DNA from: Pohlia nutans
Lineage: Eukaryota > Streptophyta > Bryopsida > Bryales > Mniaceae
Length of the DNA stretch: 64,000 nt
Direction of reading: 5' to 3'
NCBI GenBank assembly: GCA_022496805.1
Contig: CM040092.1
Coordinates: forward strand, 22,462,113 to 22,526,112
Made by a program: the position numbers and the translations under genes. The first letter of the stretch is position 1, and each line of letters opens with the position of its first letter. Shown here piece by piece: positions 24,109 through 35,900 of the stretch. The notes under the pieces are model-generated. The model was not told where the DNA came from. It saw only the letters and a list, made by a program, of their open reading frames with translations, and made no database searches.

Positions 24109-26580
24109 TCACAATTGAGCACCATGCCTCTCCTTCGCTTCCCTCCAATGATCAAAGGCAACATTGTAAGGGAAGGATTCAAGTGTGTACCAGCTTTGTG
24201 AGAACATCCTGATGCACGTGTCCAAATTCTCCTGGAACCGGTTCCTAACCTTGTTCTTCACAAAGGACAAGGTAGAGAATGTTCTCTCATCCTCACAAGA
24301 CCCCAGAATGGCTGTCACCGCAATTTGAGCAAGCTTCATGAACTCACTTAGCTTGTTCAACAAAAGTGCGTTGCATCCCAATTTCTGCCACAACTTTGTG
24401 ACAGGGTTCACATCGTGAGACAAATCCATGGCTTTCTTTGTATGTGAGCGCATGGTCAATTTGAATAGGCATTGCTGCATGCTTAGCAAGTGCCAATCCA
24501 AAGGTGCTTTGACTTGCTTTCCTTCCTGGTCCTTGTCACTGCCACTCATGCTTGTAGTTTGGTAGAACCACTCTTTGATCACCTGCAGATGTATGACAAA
24601 CAAGTCGTCACAATTATCCTGCAACCAATACTGTGGGAACACGACTCCCAAGGCCTCCATGATATCACAATGCGGAAACCGTTTGTCCAGCTGCGAGATC
24701 AGCATCTCTGCTGCCGCTGCACACCGGCCCTTAACTGATGCGACCACAGTGACCAGATCCTCCCGACTCACACAAACTTGTTGCCTTGAAAGGCTGTCCA
24801 CTATATGGGCAGGATACGTGTGCCCATTGATCCTAAACCCAAGAGATTCAGCGCCATTGTTCAAATCCGTCACCCACTCGTGTGAGATGGTGTGGGAGTG
24901 GTCAGTAACCACATCATGGAACAACTGAAAGTGCCTGGGCTGAAACGAGGATGAAGAATCACAATACATCTCGTATAATTCCCCTTGACATATCTTAATG
25001 GCGGCTATAAAATCAGAAATGAACACATTGCCCGATTGTGCAAACTTTATCAATGAGTTGATAGACTCCAACAAAAGCAAGATGCAAGGCAAGGAAAACA
25101 AAGTTGTCACATCAAGGAGAAGGGCAAGGTTTTTCTTAGCTGCACTTTCCTTGGGAGCGTCCTCGGCGAACTTGACAATCAATGTCTTGTACTCGCCACA
25201 AATCCGCTTCAAGGGCTCAAGGAGAGAGATCCATCTGGTCTGGACTTGTCTCAAAATCTTGAGTCTCTCTGTCTCCACAACTTCAGCAAGTTTAGTGAAC
25301 TCTAGATGGCGCTTTGGGGAGGCTGCAAAGTATCCGTGCAAGCTTTTGCACAAACTCTCACACTTCTGCACAAATGGAAGGCCCGATAGTGCTTCAACTG
25401 CCAAATTGGTTCGATGGACAAAGTCATGCACACCAATGACAAAAGGAGCGTGATCAGCAGTCAAGTGTTGAATCACCCCACTTCGTGAGCCCTGGAATAC
25501 TGCTGCCCCGTCTGCCCCGAAGCAGATTAGCTTCTCGGCCAATTCCTCATTAGTCAAACCTCCATGGCGCTTCAATTCGCTTGTGATAATCTCACACAAG
25601 TTATGCGCATTCGCATCAACATCGACACGACGAATGCATATCATGTGGGACTCACATGCAAAATTGACGGAATAGTAGACATGCAATGAAAGCCACTGTT
25701 GATTATTGACTGACGTCACCTCATCTGCACTTGCAAAGATGAAATTGGCCTCCGAAACTCCACGCTTCAAACGGTCATAACACACCTGAGACATGGCTTG
25801 GACAAACTCCCACCCTGCATTCTGACCCCAATGCTTCTTGGGCAATTCCGGAACCATCAAGTGGATGAACAAGTCCTGCATGGCACTGTAGTCTGCCATG
25901 GGCCGACCCTGCTGTAGGACATGGAAGCAGCAGCGCATTTGCACTACTTTTCTCCTCCTCTCCTTGGTCACACCCGCCAGCACCTTCGTGATCACAGTCT
26001 GCCCACCCTTGGCAAAGAAAACCCGTTCATTTTTCACATGCTGGTTAGTGCCCAAGTAGTAATACTCACCACGGCGTACCTTTCCCATGTCTGCCAGCGC
26101 TCTTCTTCTCCCTGCATGCTTGTACAGGGAATCGATTTTTGGCACCAACAGCTTCTCACGACCCTCCACATCAGAGCACACCTTGCACCTGACTTGTGTG
26201 ATTGAGCCATCCACTCCCACTACTGCCTCTGCCCAGGGAAGCATAGCTGCCCACGAGTCTTGGAAATGGCGGTTACTGTCATAATTTTTTCTTCATTTTC
26301 TTGATTCAGCCACCTCTGTGGCAGTGATTTCCCCCACCACGATGCAGTCAGGAACCCTTGGCTTTGCTGGAGTGGACCGCGCCTCCAGTACTTCACAGTC
26401 AGGCTCCATAGACAACGAACCCAGTTCCGTCTCCCAACTCTCAGGCTCTAACTTGACCTGATTTGGCAGAACCAACGCCAATTGATTTTCAGCCAGACTG
26501 CCTGATCTAAGGCGGCCCTCGTAGAGAAATCTACGCAAGGGTGCCTGGATCTTCCCATCTTTTGGAGGCGCCATGAACAC
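24109..26580 (-). pseudogene. hAT transposase, one in-frame stop
   Basis: This is the cut-and-paste transposase of the element. One frame runs from ATG 26580 to stop 24109, broken only by TGA at 26293-26295; exactly 16 codons separate that stop from the ATG at 26244. The total would be about 820 residues. The part after the stop starts with the BED-finger-like sequence NRHFQDSW...VRCKVCSD...SLYKHAGRRRA. The catalytic core includes CFGADGAAVFQGS with its Asp, a CH-type GVHDFVHRTNLAVEAL block and TRWISLLEPL. The C terminus is the hAT dimerisation segment (SCEDERTFSTLSFVKNKVR, then FDHWREAKERH). The TGA lies where a basic residue would fit, so one C-to-T change at a CpG is likely. The first 95 residues could instead be a separate N-terminal exon. 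Function could persist if translation starts at 26244, but the finger would be damaged. Confidence 0.88.
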
Positions 26581-26627
26581 AGCAAATAAAACTCAATGAG
26601 TACCACTTTAGACACAACGCCCTCACC

Positions 26628-27080
26628 TCACAACAAAAATTTGGCAGCGCTTCCGCACCTAAACCTTAAACCCCGATCATCAGCAGACCACAAGACAATT
26701 CAAAGCTCACAGAAAATGGACACCTAAACCGTCTGTATATCCTAAACCCCGAGCACCAACAAGAGCACGAATAGACCACAAAAAAATCAAAGCTCACAGA
26801 AAATGGACAGGGCTTCCGCCTGTAAATCCTAAACCCGAGCACCAATAGACCACAAATAAATTCAAAGCTCACAGAAAACTAAAGCCGCTTCCGCCTGTAA
26901 ATCCTAAACCCGAGCACCAATAGACCACAAATAAATTCAAAGCTCACAGAAAACTAAAGCCGCTTCCGCCTGTAAATCCTAAACCCGGAGCACCAATACA
27001 CCACAAAAAATTTCAAAGCTCACAGAAATGGACAGCGCCTAAACCCCTAAATGCTAAACCCCGAGCACCATCTGACCACA
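26628..27080. repeat. Subterminal minisatellite of about 75-76 bp, five units
   Basis: Units start with ctcacagaaa at 26706, 26792, 26868, 26943 and 27019. Each carries gcttccgcctgtaaatcc, aaacccgagcacc and agaccacaaa. The array lies upstream of the transposase inside the element. Subterminal repeats are known transposase-binding regions in hAT elements; that role here is inferred. Confidence 0.9.
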
Positions 27081-27910
27081 AAAACCCCGATCACCACACT
27101 GAACACATGAGAGAACACATCAACACATCAACAATTGAAAGAACACATCAACCGTGAAGACCGTGAAGATGGGTGAGAACTTCTCCCTGCAGCGGCCGTT
27201 TTATCGAAGGTTGGCTTGAACACACCGACTCCCAAGGCGTCTATTGAAAACCGCCTCCATCGCTGCATCTCCTGACTTCCTGACTGCATGAGCGCTGGCG
27301 CAAACATCCTAAACACCCCAAAAACACCCAAAGTCCCGATCTCCCAAAGAAAGCACTCAAATTGTGTGCGAAACACTTTGGCAAGGAAAACGCCGTCAAT
27401 GGGCGCTCAAATCACGACCCTAAACTTGCAGAAACACACGGCACACAGCCCCGCTGCCTGCATTGTGAAAATTAAACTGGCCACAGCCCTAAACACAAGC
27501 CGCGCTGCAGCCGCACCACCGATTGCTGGCTCTGCACACTCCTCACACAATGCTAAAACTGGCGAATGGATGCACATCGGCTCTGCACACCAAACGTATT
27601 TGCAGGCGAATGGATGCACATCGTGGGAGAAATGAGACTGAAGTGTGCGGGCGATGGATGCAAATCGTGGGAGACAGAGGCGACTGACACAGATGGCTGA
27701 GGGAGGAGGCGGCTAGACGCCATCACAACTGTCAGCCAATGGGGCGCGCCAAGTAATGATGGCCTCGTTCAGCTGACTGCCTGTATACCCTGCCCCAGCC
27801 GGTTATGGCGACTATACCCGGCCCAAGCCCTTGTATACCATGTATACCCTTCGCCACACCCTGACCCAGGTAAGATTTAGGCGAAATTTCGCCAGCAAAA
27901 AAAAGGCTGG

Positions 27911-27999
27911 CTTGGTGGTCTCTAAACTCAAGGAAAACTAGTTTAGCCGTCAAGAAAGACGGCTAAACTAGTTTTCCATGAGTTTGAAGACCACCAAGC
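27911..27999. repeat. Long near-perfect hairpin in the right arm
   Basis: Arms of about 41 bases pair around an aagaaa loop. The left arm is cttggtggtc, then aaactca, then ggaaaactagtttagccgtc; the right arm is its complement, with about three mismatches. It is absent from the matching left end of the transposon. Confidence 0.92.
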
Positions 28000-28149
28000 T
28001 TTTACACTCCTAATAATGAGAGACCACTAAGCTCTTACCTACCTTTTAACTATTTAGGGTGAACAAATAAAAGTACATTAATGCAAAATTCACGGTATCT
28101 TATTCAAACACAAGGTGACTTTAAGGATAACTCTAATAGCTAGAGGCAC

Positions 28150-28669
28150 TATCAATAAGTCAACGACCAATTTATGGTCGCTGCCCCTTTTTACGGGCTG
28201 CCCAAGATGAAAAAATTATAAAAAATAAACAAATAGGGAATCAAGTCTACTTTTCAAACCAATTTGAATCATGTCAATCCGAATTAATCTCCACCAAGAA
28301 GAATTTTTCAAAAACAAAGACCTTAATATTGTCCTAGTGTTATAAGACTTACTATTTGGGGAAACTGATGATGTTCTTTCCTTTGAAAAAAGTGTTTTCG
28401 TTTAATTTTAATATAGAATGTTTAGTTTTAACCAATTATACCAAATTTCAAATTTCAAAAAATAAAATTTGTACTTTTAGTGAATATTCAACAGTAAATG
28501 CTTCTAAATTTATTAAATGAGTATCTAAAACATTTTTTAAGAGTATGACCGTACGGATAATTATGCTTCTCATTTTCTCTTTTGGACCAAAATTCATCAA
28601 AGTTGCAGAAGTAACATTTTATAACACATCTAGGTTTTGCCCTTACCCCCTCTGTCATTTAAGGGTTAA
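28150..28669. mobile_element. TTAA-family element, copy 2, left end next to the hAT element
   Basis: Shares its interior with 17449-17989 (aatcaagtctacttttc, aatcatgtcaatcc, gtatggccgta-like gaccgtacggataatt). The right end is ATTTAAGGG-TTAA. The left terminus is lost within 15 bases of the hAT border. Confidence 0.65.
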
Positions 28670-31600
28670 TGGGTGCAAATACCTAAAGAACCCAAAATTG
28701 CATAATATACATACATAAGGTTCTGTAGCAATTAGTGAAGTCCACCCTTTTCAACAATAGCAATGTAGACGCTACAACAGTGTCTCACCACCTAACTCCT
28801 TTAGCTAAAAATGATGTGGACTTGCCATGATTCGGGGATTTGCTACAATGATTCAGGAATAGTGGTCAGATTATGAGATATTGCATAGAAGAGCTAAAGA
28901 ACATTATGGAAAATAAATAAATTTTAAACATCAAGTAACAAGTTTTTTATGCATCCATAAATTCCATAAAAAATAAATTAGGTAATTGTTGACCAATTGA
29001 ATAATTTTAATTTCCAAAAAAATTCATTAGAGAATTTCTTATAATTACTAATTAGCAGTTATTTTTCATCAAAATTCTCAAACATTGAGAATCTAAATTC
29101 TCCTTGCTAAAATGAATTTTTAGGTTTGGGTAACATAAGAATTTCAAAAATTCAAGATATTTAATGTGTCAAATTTCAAACCCATTGCAATAAATTGTAT
29201 GCAAAACTAGTCAATACTTTGTTCCTAATCAAATTTTAAAATGACTTTTTAGGTTTTAGTTTTTTATTAACATTTTGGATTGAAAAAACTTGAATGTAAC
29301 TCTACTAACACAATCTAAAATCTAAAATATACAATATCTCTTTACATGCGAACTTTAAATTATTCTCTCAAGTTGTATTTTGTAATGAATCTTTGCAAAT
29401 CTTCAATTAAGCAAGTGCATAAGATCCTTCTAAAGGTCTAAATGTATGAGGCGTAGGGCTTTAGCATCCTTGACATAATTCCAAAACGTGTCCACAAATT
29501 TGAATGAGATGCTTTGGAATGATGATTGTGCTTTCAAGTTTATAAATATTTCCCCCCTAATGCCTAGTGGTTTTAGGTAATACCTAAATGTATTATAAAA
29601 TCAAGCTTCTTTAACTTTTTTGAGCTTCAACTCTAAAGTGCATATGTAAGACATTCTTATTAAAAGACATCTGTATGGTTGAATTTGAAATAAAATGCTT
29701 AGATATTTTTCAAATGAATTTACAAGAAAAACTTTGAAAATTCACTAAAATCAAAATTTTAATACTCTCATCTTGTAATTCATTATAATTGGTTGAAATC
29801 ATAAAGCTTCAACAGTGATGAAGTTTTTGACATAAGTTTTATTATGGTTTGATAGAGGTGTCTTGAGATCTCTTTGTAAGCAATCAAAATATAATTTTAT
29901 AGATTGAAATATTGCGCATTATGCAAAAAAATGATTCAACGTTGTACATTATGCACTTTTGGCCAATACCGGTAATTCCAAAATTCATAAAGTAATGGGT
30001 ATTTTGTATTTTTCATATAATTAAACGATAGGCTCTTTTAAAATCTAATTTTAACATATTTCGATTCTATTACTTAATCAAACTGTATGCATGTTATGGA
30101 AAAATCATTATCTACAACTTTCATTTTATAGCTCAAATCAAATAAACTCGGAATTAGTGTACATTTTATATTACAAAACTTTGGGATTCTTTTTTGTCAA
30201 AATGGAAGCTCACATGGATTAGAAAGACCTAGGAAATTCATTTTTGATTTTTTTTGTAATCTAACTTCACTTTTGTAAAGTTAATTACCTGAAAACTCAT
30301 ATGAAAGAAACCACGCTACAAAACCCTTTTATCCATGAGGAAAGTGGCAGAAATTTTGTACATCATTAATAATTTGGATGGTTAGGCCATTAAGGATTAA
30401 GGTACACCAACCTATTACCACCATGTTTCCAATTCCGTCCTCATGTACCAAATAAGTTGTTCAATTTAAAAGATGTAAAGTTTAGATGCATTCAAAACTA
30501 AGACAATTGTTCTAGAAATGCAATTCCCAAATTGTGTGCAATAGCTCTTCTAATCATTTTTGCCACCTTTGAAGCTAAAAACCAGTTTTGCCTAATCTTT
30601 CCTCTTCAAGCAAGGTTTTGCTAGATTTTACGGTTAACTCTATTAATTCATACAATCTCTATTTTCTAATGGTGCTTTCGCTTTCACTCTTTCAATGTAA
30701 GATTATGAAATTATGAAAAGAAAAGAAAAAAACCAATTATCCCACATAAAATCCTCATGGTGTTTGCCATTTTACCAACTACATTTGCAATTCGAGAACA
30801 AGTTAACACATGGGTGTCAAATAATTTAAAAAAATTGGTGCCACTTAGACTTTTTCATAAATTACCGTCAATACTAATGTATTGCATAGTAAAACATATT
30901 TCAATTCAGTATAAATAACTATTTTCTGCCTTTCTACTCCCCCACTCTAAATCCCCCCCTTCAATGCAAGAGGACAAAACCTGCCCCCTATTTTGTGCAT
31001 GTAGGGGCCCACCTTAAAAAATAACCCCCTCTTCCAAGGGTTTAGAATTCCCGATTGGGTCCTCCTAAGACAAAATTGAGACCGTAGGCCCCAAATTTTG
31101 CAAAACAAATTGCCATTTGTATCTTTTGCCAAAAGACACAAATTGCCGAAGACCTACGGTGCTCAAAATGGAAATTTCAGAAAATACGGCCCATCGATAA
31201 ATAGTGCTTGCATTTACATCCAGGGGATTTAGAGTCGGGGTTTTCTGCCAAACCTACTCTTGGACTACAACAAGCCAATGATCCACATTACCAAATGACA
31301 TGAAAATCTCAAATATGAACGTACAGGTACCATACTTCAAGTTCTTACATTCACTCTTCCTTCTAATTGTATTTCATAGGGGGGCCACATTTGGAGGTCC
31401 AAAAAGACACAAATTTGAAGAATAGAAAGCTTAGTCCATTCAGGATTAATTGCACAAATTTTGAGATTGATATATCAACATAAATCATGACAAACAAGCC
31501 TCCATAAACCTCCATCATACTACTCACTAGAAAAGATATGTAGACTACTCCTAAAAGCATAATCAATCCAAGGGGCAGCACAAATGAGAAATGAACCGTA

Positions 31601-31811
31601 CACACACATTAGTGCCGCCCCTTTTATAGTGTTGGATTGGAGATGCTCTAAGACCACTCTGAATGAAGAGTCAGTTGGAGGTAGTTTTACTAACTATGCA
31701 ACAAACTGATGGCAAGTGCTATCTTTGATGCCTCCTTTCGGAGATAGAAGCTATGACACTGACTCATATATAGTAACATAACCCATAGTATCTGGTTTGA
31801 GTATGGAGTAC
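28670..31811. other. Long AT-rich intergenic stretch, no gene recognised
   Basis: Frames are short and without domains. The sequence is largely A/T-rich prose with no clear tandem repeat. A GGCCATTAAGGATTAAGG terminus near 30386-30404 may be one more decayed TTAA-family end. Confidence 0.5.
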
Positions 31812-32025
31812 AATATTAGGGGGAGCCACTACAAGGGCTGATTTCAGCGAAATACTGTAGTTGAAAGTTGTAAGGTGGCATGTGAAGAATGAAACTCATT
31901 GTTACTACTTGCACAGTTTCACTCTTCACATGCCATCTCACAACCTTCAATGAGTTAGCTGAAAGCAGCCCCAAATTTCAATGAGTTCGCTGAAAACAGC
32001 CCCTGTAGTAGTGACTCCTAATATT
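31812..32025. mobile_element. Foldback MITE, AATATTAGG termini (214 bp)
   Basis: Left aatattagggggagccact and right agtgactcctaatatt are inverted, and the arms continue inward with ggctgatttcagcga / tcgctgaaaacagcc. An inner stem of ggtggcatgtgaagaatgaaact pairs with agtttcactcttcacatgcc, so nearly the whole element can fold. Confidence 0.85.
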
Positions 32026-32959
32026 TCCTACACTAACACATACTATTACAGTTTATGTTGCAGCTAATCAAAACGCCATCAGCAAGAGGATACCGCTGTG
32101 ACAGGTTATTGATCAACTGACTTTCTGTCTGCCTTCTGGCCTGAACCCTATCCCATTGTCCCTACTGGACAACACGGAATAGAGGGATCATGAGGCAGTT
32201 ATACTGATCCCAAAAGCAAGCCAGCATTTACAATGACATGCAAAACCGTGTTCGTCTCCGTGTTCGTCTCCGCACCAAGAAAACGGTGTTCCACGCCAGA
32301 CCACAACAAAATGTCAAAAAAGAAGCACGTAGGTTAGGTTAACCAAACCCTCGGGTTAAATTAGCTGAAAGGCCTTGACGAGAAACTGAATCTTACACCA
32401 TTTAAAAAATATCTCCCAAATCCTTGGTACAAGGCCAAACATGATAATTGGCATTTACGATCTATAGCCACTGACGAACAAAGTTGTGGGCAGTACTAAT
32501 CTACACACCTAACTTTCCAGAAATTACACTAATACAAATCAAATTAAGACAATTTGATAAGAATGAATAATATAAATAAAATACCTCTACAAGTAAATAC
32601 CCACGAAGATCATCTAATCATCCAGAAAGTCTTTAGGACTTGATAACGTCACAATCAATGCAAGGCCAAATTACGTATGCATGTATGTCAGACCTCAATG
32701 ACAGGCACAGAGAGAATATAAGTCTGGAAGGATCTTTCTAGGAACCTTCAAAGCTCCAAAGGCGCCCGCCATTGATCGTTCATATGCCGCAAGTAATGGG
32801 AACATCAAAACCAGAAGAGAGCAATCTCTCGTGGAAAAGGGAATAATAATAAAGCTTCCACTGCGCCAGCATGTAAATTGCGGCCACTGGTTGTTGATAT
32901 TTACCATTGGGAGGGCAGCAGACGACAAGGCGGAGCATCCAAGAAGGTGCTCATGTCAG
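32026..32959. other. Region 3' of the DnaJ gene
   Basis: Probably contains the 3' untranslated region of the DnaJ gene near its right edge. No other gene is supported; a 77-codon frame on the minus strand (32695-32928) shows no recognisable features. Confidence 0.45.
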
Positions 32960-35900
32960 TTACAAAGCAGTTCCTGAAGCCTGGACATCCACCGGACAAA
33001 TCTGATCAGAAAGGGCACCCAGAGAAGAATGAAGAAGCTGTCATGTGTAACACATGCAACCTTTTCCCGAATACTGTCTTTTCCTAGGCAAGAGCCTTGA
33101 TTTGTCCTGCAACATACCAACCCAGCAGATCGAATCTCTCAGACCACTACTCAATTCAAATTTCGGCGAGACTTGTGTCACTATCAGGGAATGTCGACAG
33201 GGAGAGGATTACTGTGCCATTACCAACTACACTAAATAGGGTATTAAGGGGACTAAAAAATTAGGGGGATTACCCTGTAAAAATTACCTCGTGGTAAACT
33301 TGTACAGTAGATAGATTAGATTAGTCAGTAAATAGATTACTTGGCCCAATGTGATGAATTTCTACAGCAAAAAATAAAAAATTGACACTAATCTGAGGTA
33401 AATGTTTATATAGTATGAAATGTCGATAAATTAGTATGGGACCCCTTAATACCCCTATTAAGTGTACGTTTCATTGAAAACAACGTTTTGTCATTCGTGG
33501 GCCAGAATGCCAGATTTACTTAATTTGGCACCTCTATTTGAGCCGCACGTTATAAGTTGCTGGACTCGTTATCACGGTGTTGCAAAGATTCACGTTAAAA
33601 ATCACTAACCTGGTTGACGCTGGCACTGTTACCCGAACTTTTAGACTTGGGCTCGGGATCCTCTATTGGAAGAGAGTCTGTTGAGTCGCCAATTTTCTCA
33701 TCTTTTTGGCGCAAGCTGTGGTCTCTCTGGTATCCTTTCACACCCTGTCCATTGGAACGCAAATCATGTTCATTCTATTAAATAGGGTACTGACACAGGT
33801 GAACTAAGAATACTCTGCCTCCTATGTAGACAGCGGGCGGCAACATTTGACAAACAGTTTCCGTGCAAATAAATATACCTTATACAATCACGATCTTAAA
33901 TAACCTATTTTCAGAAAGCTATCAGTAATATGATTTCAGTAACACACTTTCAGAAGTAGCATGTCAAATATACCTGAAAAATGTTACCCATTTTCTTCAG
34001 CGCTTTTGCCCGCTGCCTCAGCACATCTTTCTTAACACCTGACTCTCGTAGCACCTACAAAACGATGAAACATTCTCACAGCATGAAAATTTGGTCATTT
34101 GGTATTGATCAGTGTGTAACCAGTGCTAGAGTTGGATGGCTTGGAATAAACAGTATGATGTGAGCTTTCCAATAGATTGCACTGTACTATGGAGTTCTAA
34201 ATCGATGAAGAACTAAGAATTGAAAGTCAGGACATCTGGTGGGCAACTATACCAGTTGGCAAACATGTGACAAAGTAAGCTCAATATCAGCGACATTGAG
34301 CTTCCACAAAGAGTCCAGCATCATTTTTTGCTTCGATTCCAAGTAACTTTCAATAGCCTCTTCTCCACTGCCGTCACCTGCCTCTAACTGTTTCTTCAAG
34401 TCTTCCTGCATTTGCATCAACTGTATTGCACCTGACAAGACACTCCCGCCATTGTGAATTTAATCAGCCCGCTGTAACAGAAGAACAAAGTATCGTGTCC
34501 CAATTAGATGATATTGTGTATATTCACGTCTTACAATATGGTCTTACGCAAAGTACCCGAGAACCTGGATAACAGTGCATTTTATTATCAATAGCCATGA
34601 CCCTAATTTGAACAGGCCCTCATACATAGACGGCACTCGTTGATCAAGTCATTCGATGGTACAGAAAAATACCAGCTGCAGCAGTAACTTGAGATTTGAT
34701 GAAGTGACCTTTGTCGCGAACCCATTCTGTTAAAAATGGAACCCCCAGGAAGAATATATTCTTGCCCATCTCCTTCGCAGCTTGTCTTGCGTAAATGTAT
34801 CCAATGGTGTGTAGCATCGCCTCACCAAAAGCTGTCAGGAGCCATCGCTAATTTAGCATGACAGTAAAAGGGCGCCCAACTTCTATAACTTCATTATTCA
34901 GTACCTACTTGTACTTCCAATCTAGATGCGGCTCGGCACTAGCATGAAGGGATGACCCCCAACTTTCCTTCAAAGAGTGAATCGAGATCCACAACATGGA
35001 AAATGGAGAAAGGTTTACAGGTTCGACATTAAACTAAAAGAAGACTTAAAAACAAATACCCAAGTTACGCAAGTCTGATCTATTTACGAAACCATCAGCA
35101 ATTTGAAATTTGACTTATGCTAATCTTGGGAAAATCCAGCTACATAGAAATGCTCCTGTGTATGCCTGCCACCAAATCCCTGTGGCTGGATTATCCTAGA
35201 CACTTATCTGAGAATGCATTGACTGCAACCCCCTACATTAATGTACGTCCTTAAGCTCCAGTGACACGATAAAGAATTACCGTTAAGGGAGAATCAACCG
35301 CTGAACCTCGGTTTCTTTGGATATGTACTCACCAGCTTCTGCAAGTTGATGACCTTCCTCTTGAGCCCAAGTGGTAAACCCTACCTTGTCACCTCGCATG
35401 TATCGGTCAATCCGTTCACGTAAAAGACCCGCTAATTGTGTTTCCCTTTCCTTTTGTGCTTCCTGAAAAGGTAATCATCAAATGTTACCCACCAGATGTT
35501 CTGAGTAGCCATGAAGACCTCAGCGCAAGCCTAATTTATGAACCTTCTTATTGCAACCAGATTTGAGTCCATTTAAAGTTTCAACATTCACGAAGGTTCA
35601 CCATATGCATTCGAATATAAGATTTTGTTTAACCTTAAATTTCACTTGAGCTTCTTTCATGTCCATTGGTTGACCATCAGCACCAGTATCCATTGATGCC
35701 ATTGACGCCATTGCAAGCTGTAAAGACACAGACAGACCTGCAGTCAGAATTTTTGCATGCGGATAATCTTATTGAGGATACAGAGCAGATTACCATATTC
35801 ATAGCAAGCACTTCATGTCTCAAGCAGCTCGATAGAAAATGAGTTGCCTGTCTCTGGAGCCTAACTCAGAGTTGCTGAAGGGCGCTTTACAAAGAATAGA

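Larger units (their letters stand above)
23429..28135 (-). mobile_element. hAT-type DNA transposon with about 150-bp terminal inverted repeats
   Basis: Left end (23429 onward) and right end (down from 28135) are inverted copies of each other. They run tagagttatcc, then ttaaagtcaccttgtg, then ataccgtgaattttgc, and on through agcttggtggtc. The match covers about 150 bp, with a hairpin inserted in the right arm. Between them lie a hAT transposase on the minus strand, a 75-bp tandem array and GC-rich DNA. The ends start with TAGAG, which fits the hAT terminus pattern (C/T)A(A/G)NG. The expected 8-bp target duplication is not clear; TAATA is found on both sides if the ends are set at GAGTTATCC. 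Confidence 0.85.

Noticed and set aside
26628..27080. Possible CRISPR-like array
   Set aside because: Units of 75-76 bp follow each other directly without unique spacers, and the context is a eukaryotic transposon. It is a minisatellite.
27128..27953. Frames of 70-115 codons in the GC-rich right part of the hAT element
   Set aside because: Composition alone explains them. No second transposon protein is expected in a hAT element and no motif is seen.
23421..28143. An 8-bp target duplication around the hAT element
   Set aside because: The flanking octamers (tactataa and atagctag for ends at TAGAG) do not match. Only a TAATA match appears when the border is moved by two bases.
31363..31605. 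80-codon hydrophobic frame on the minus strand
   Set aside because: AT-rich DNA readily yields Phe/Leu-rich frames. No start context, partner exon or homology was seen.
32878..33239. Plus-strand frames near the 3' end of the DnaJ gene
   Set aside because: No recognisable features. They overlap the tentative last DnaJ exon on the other strand.
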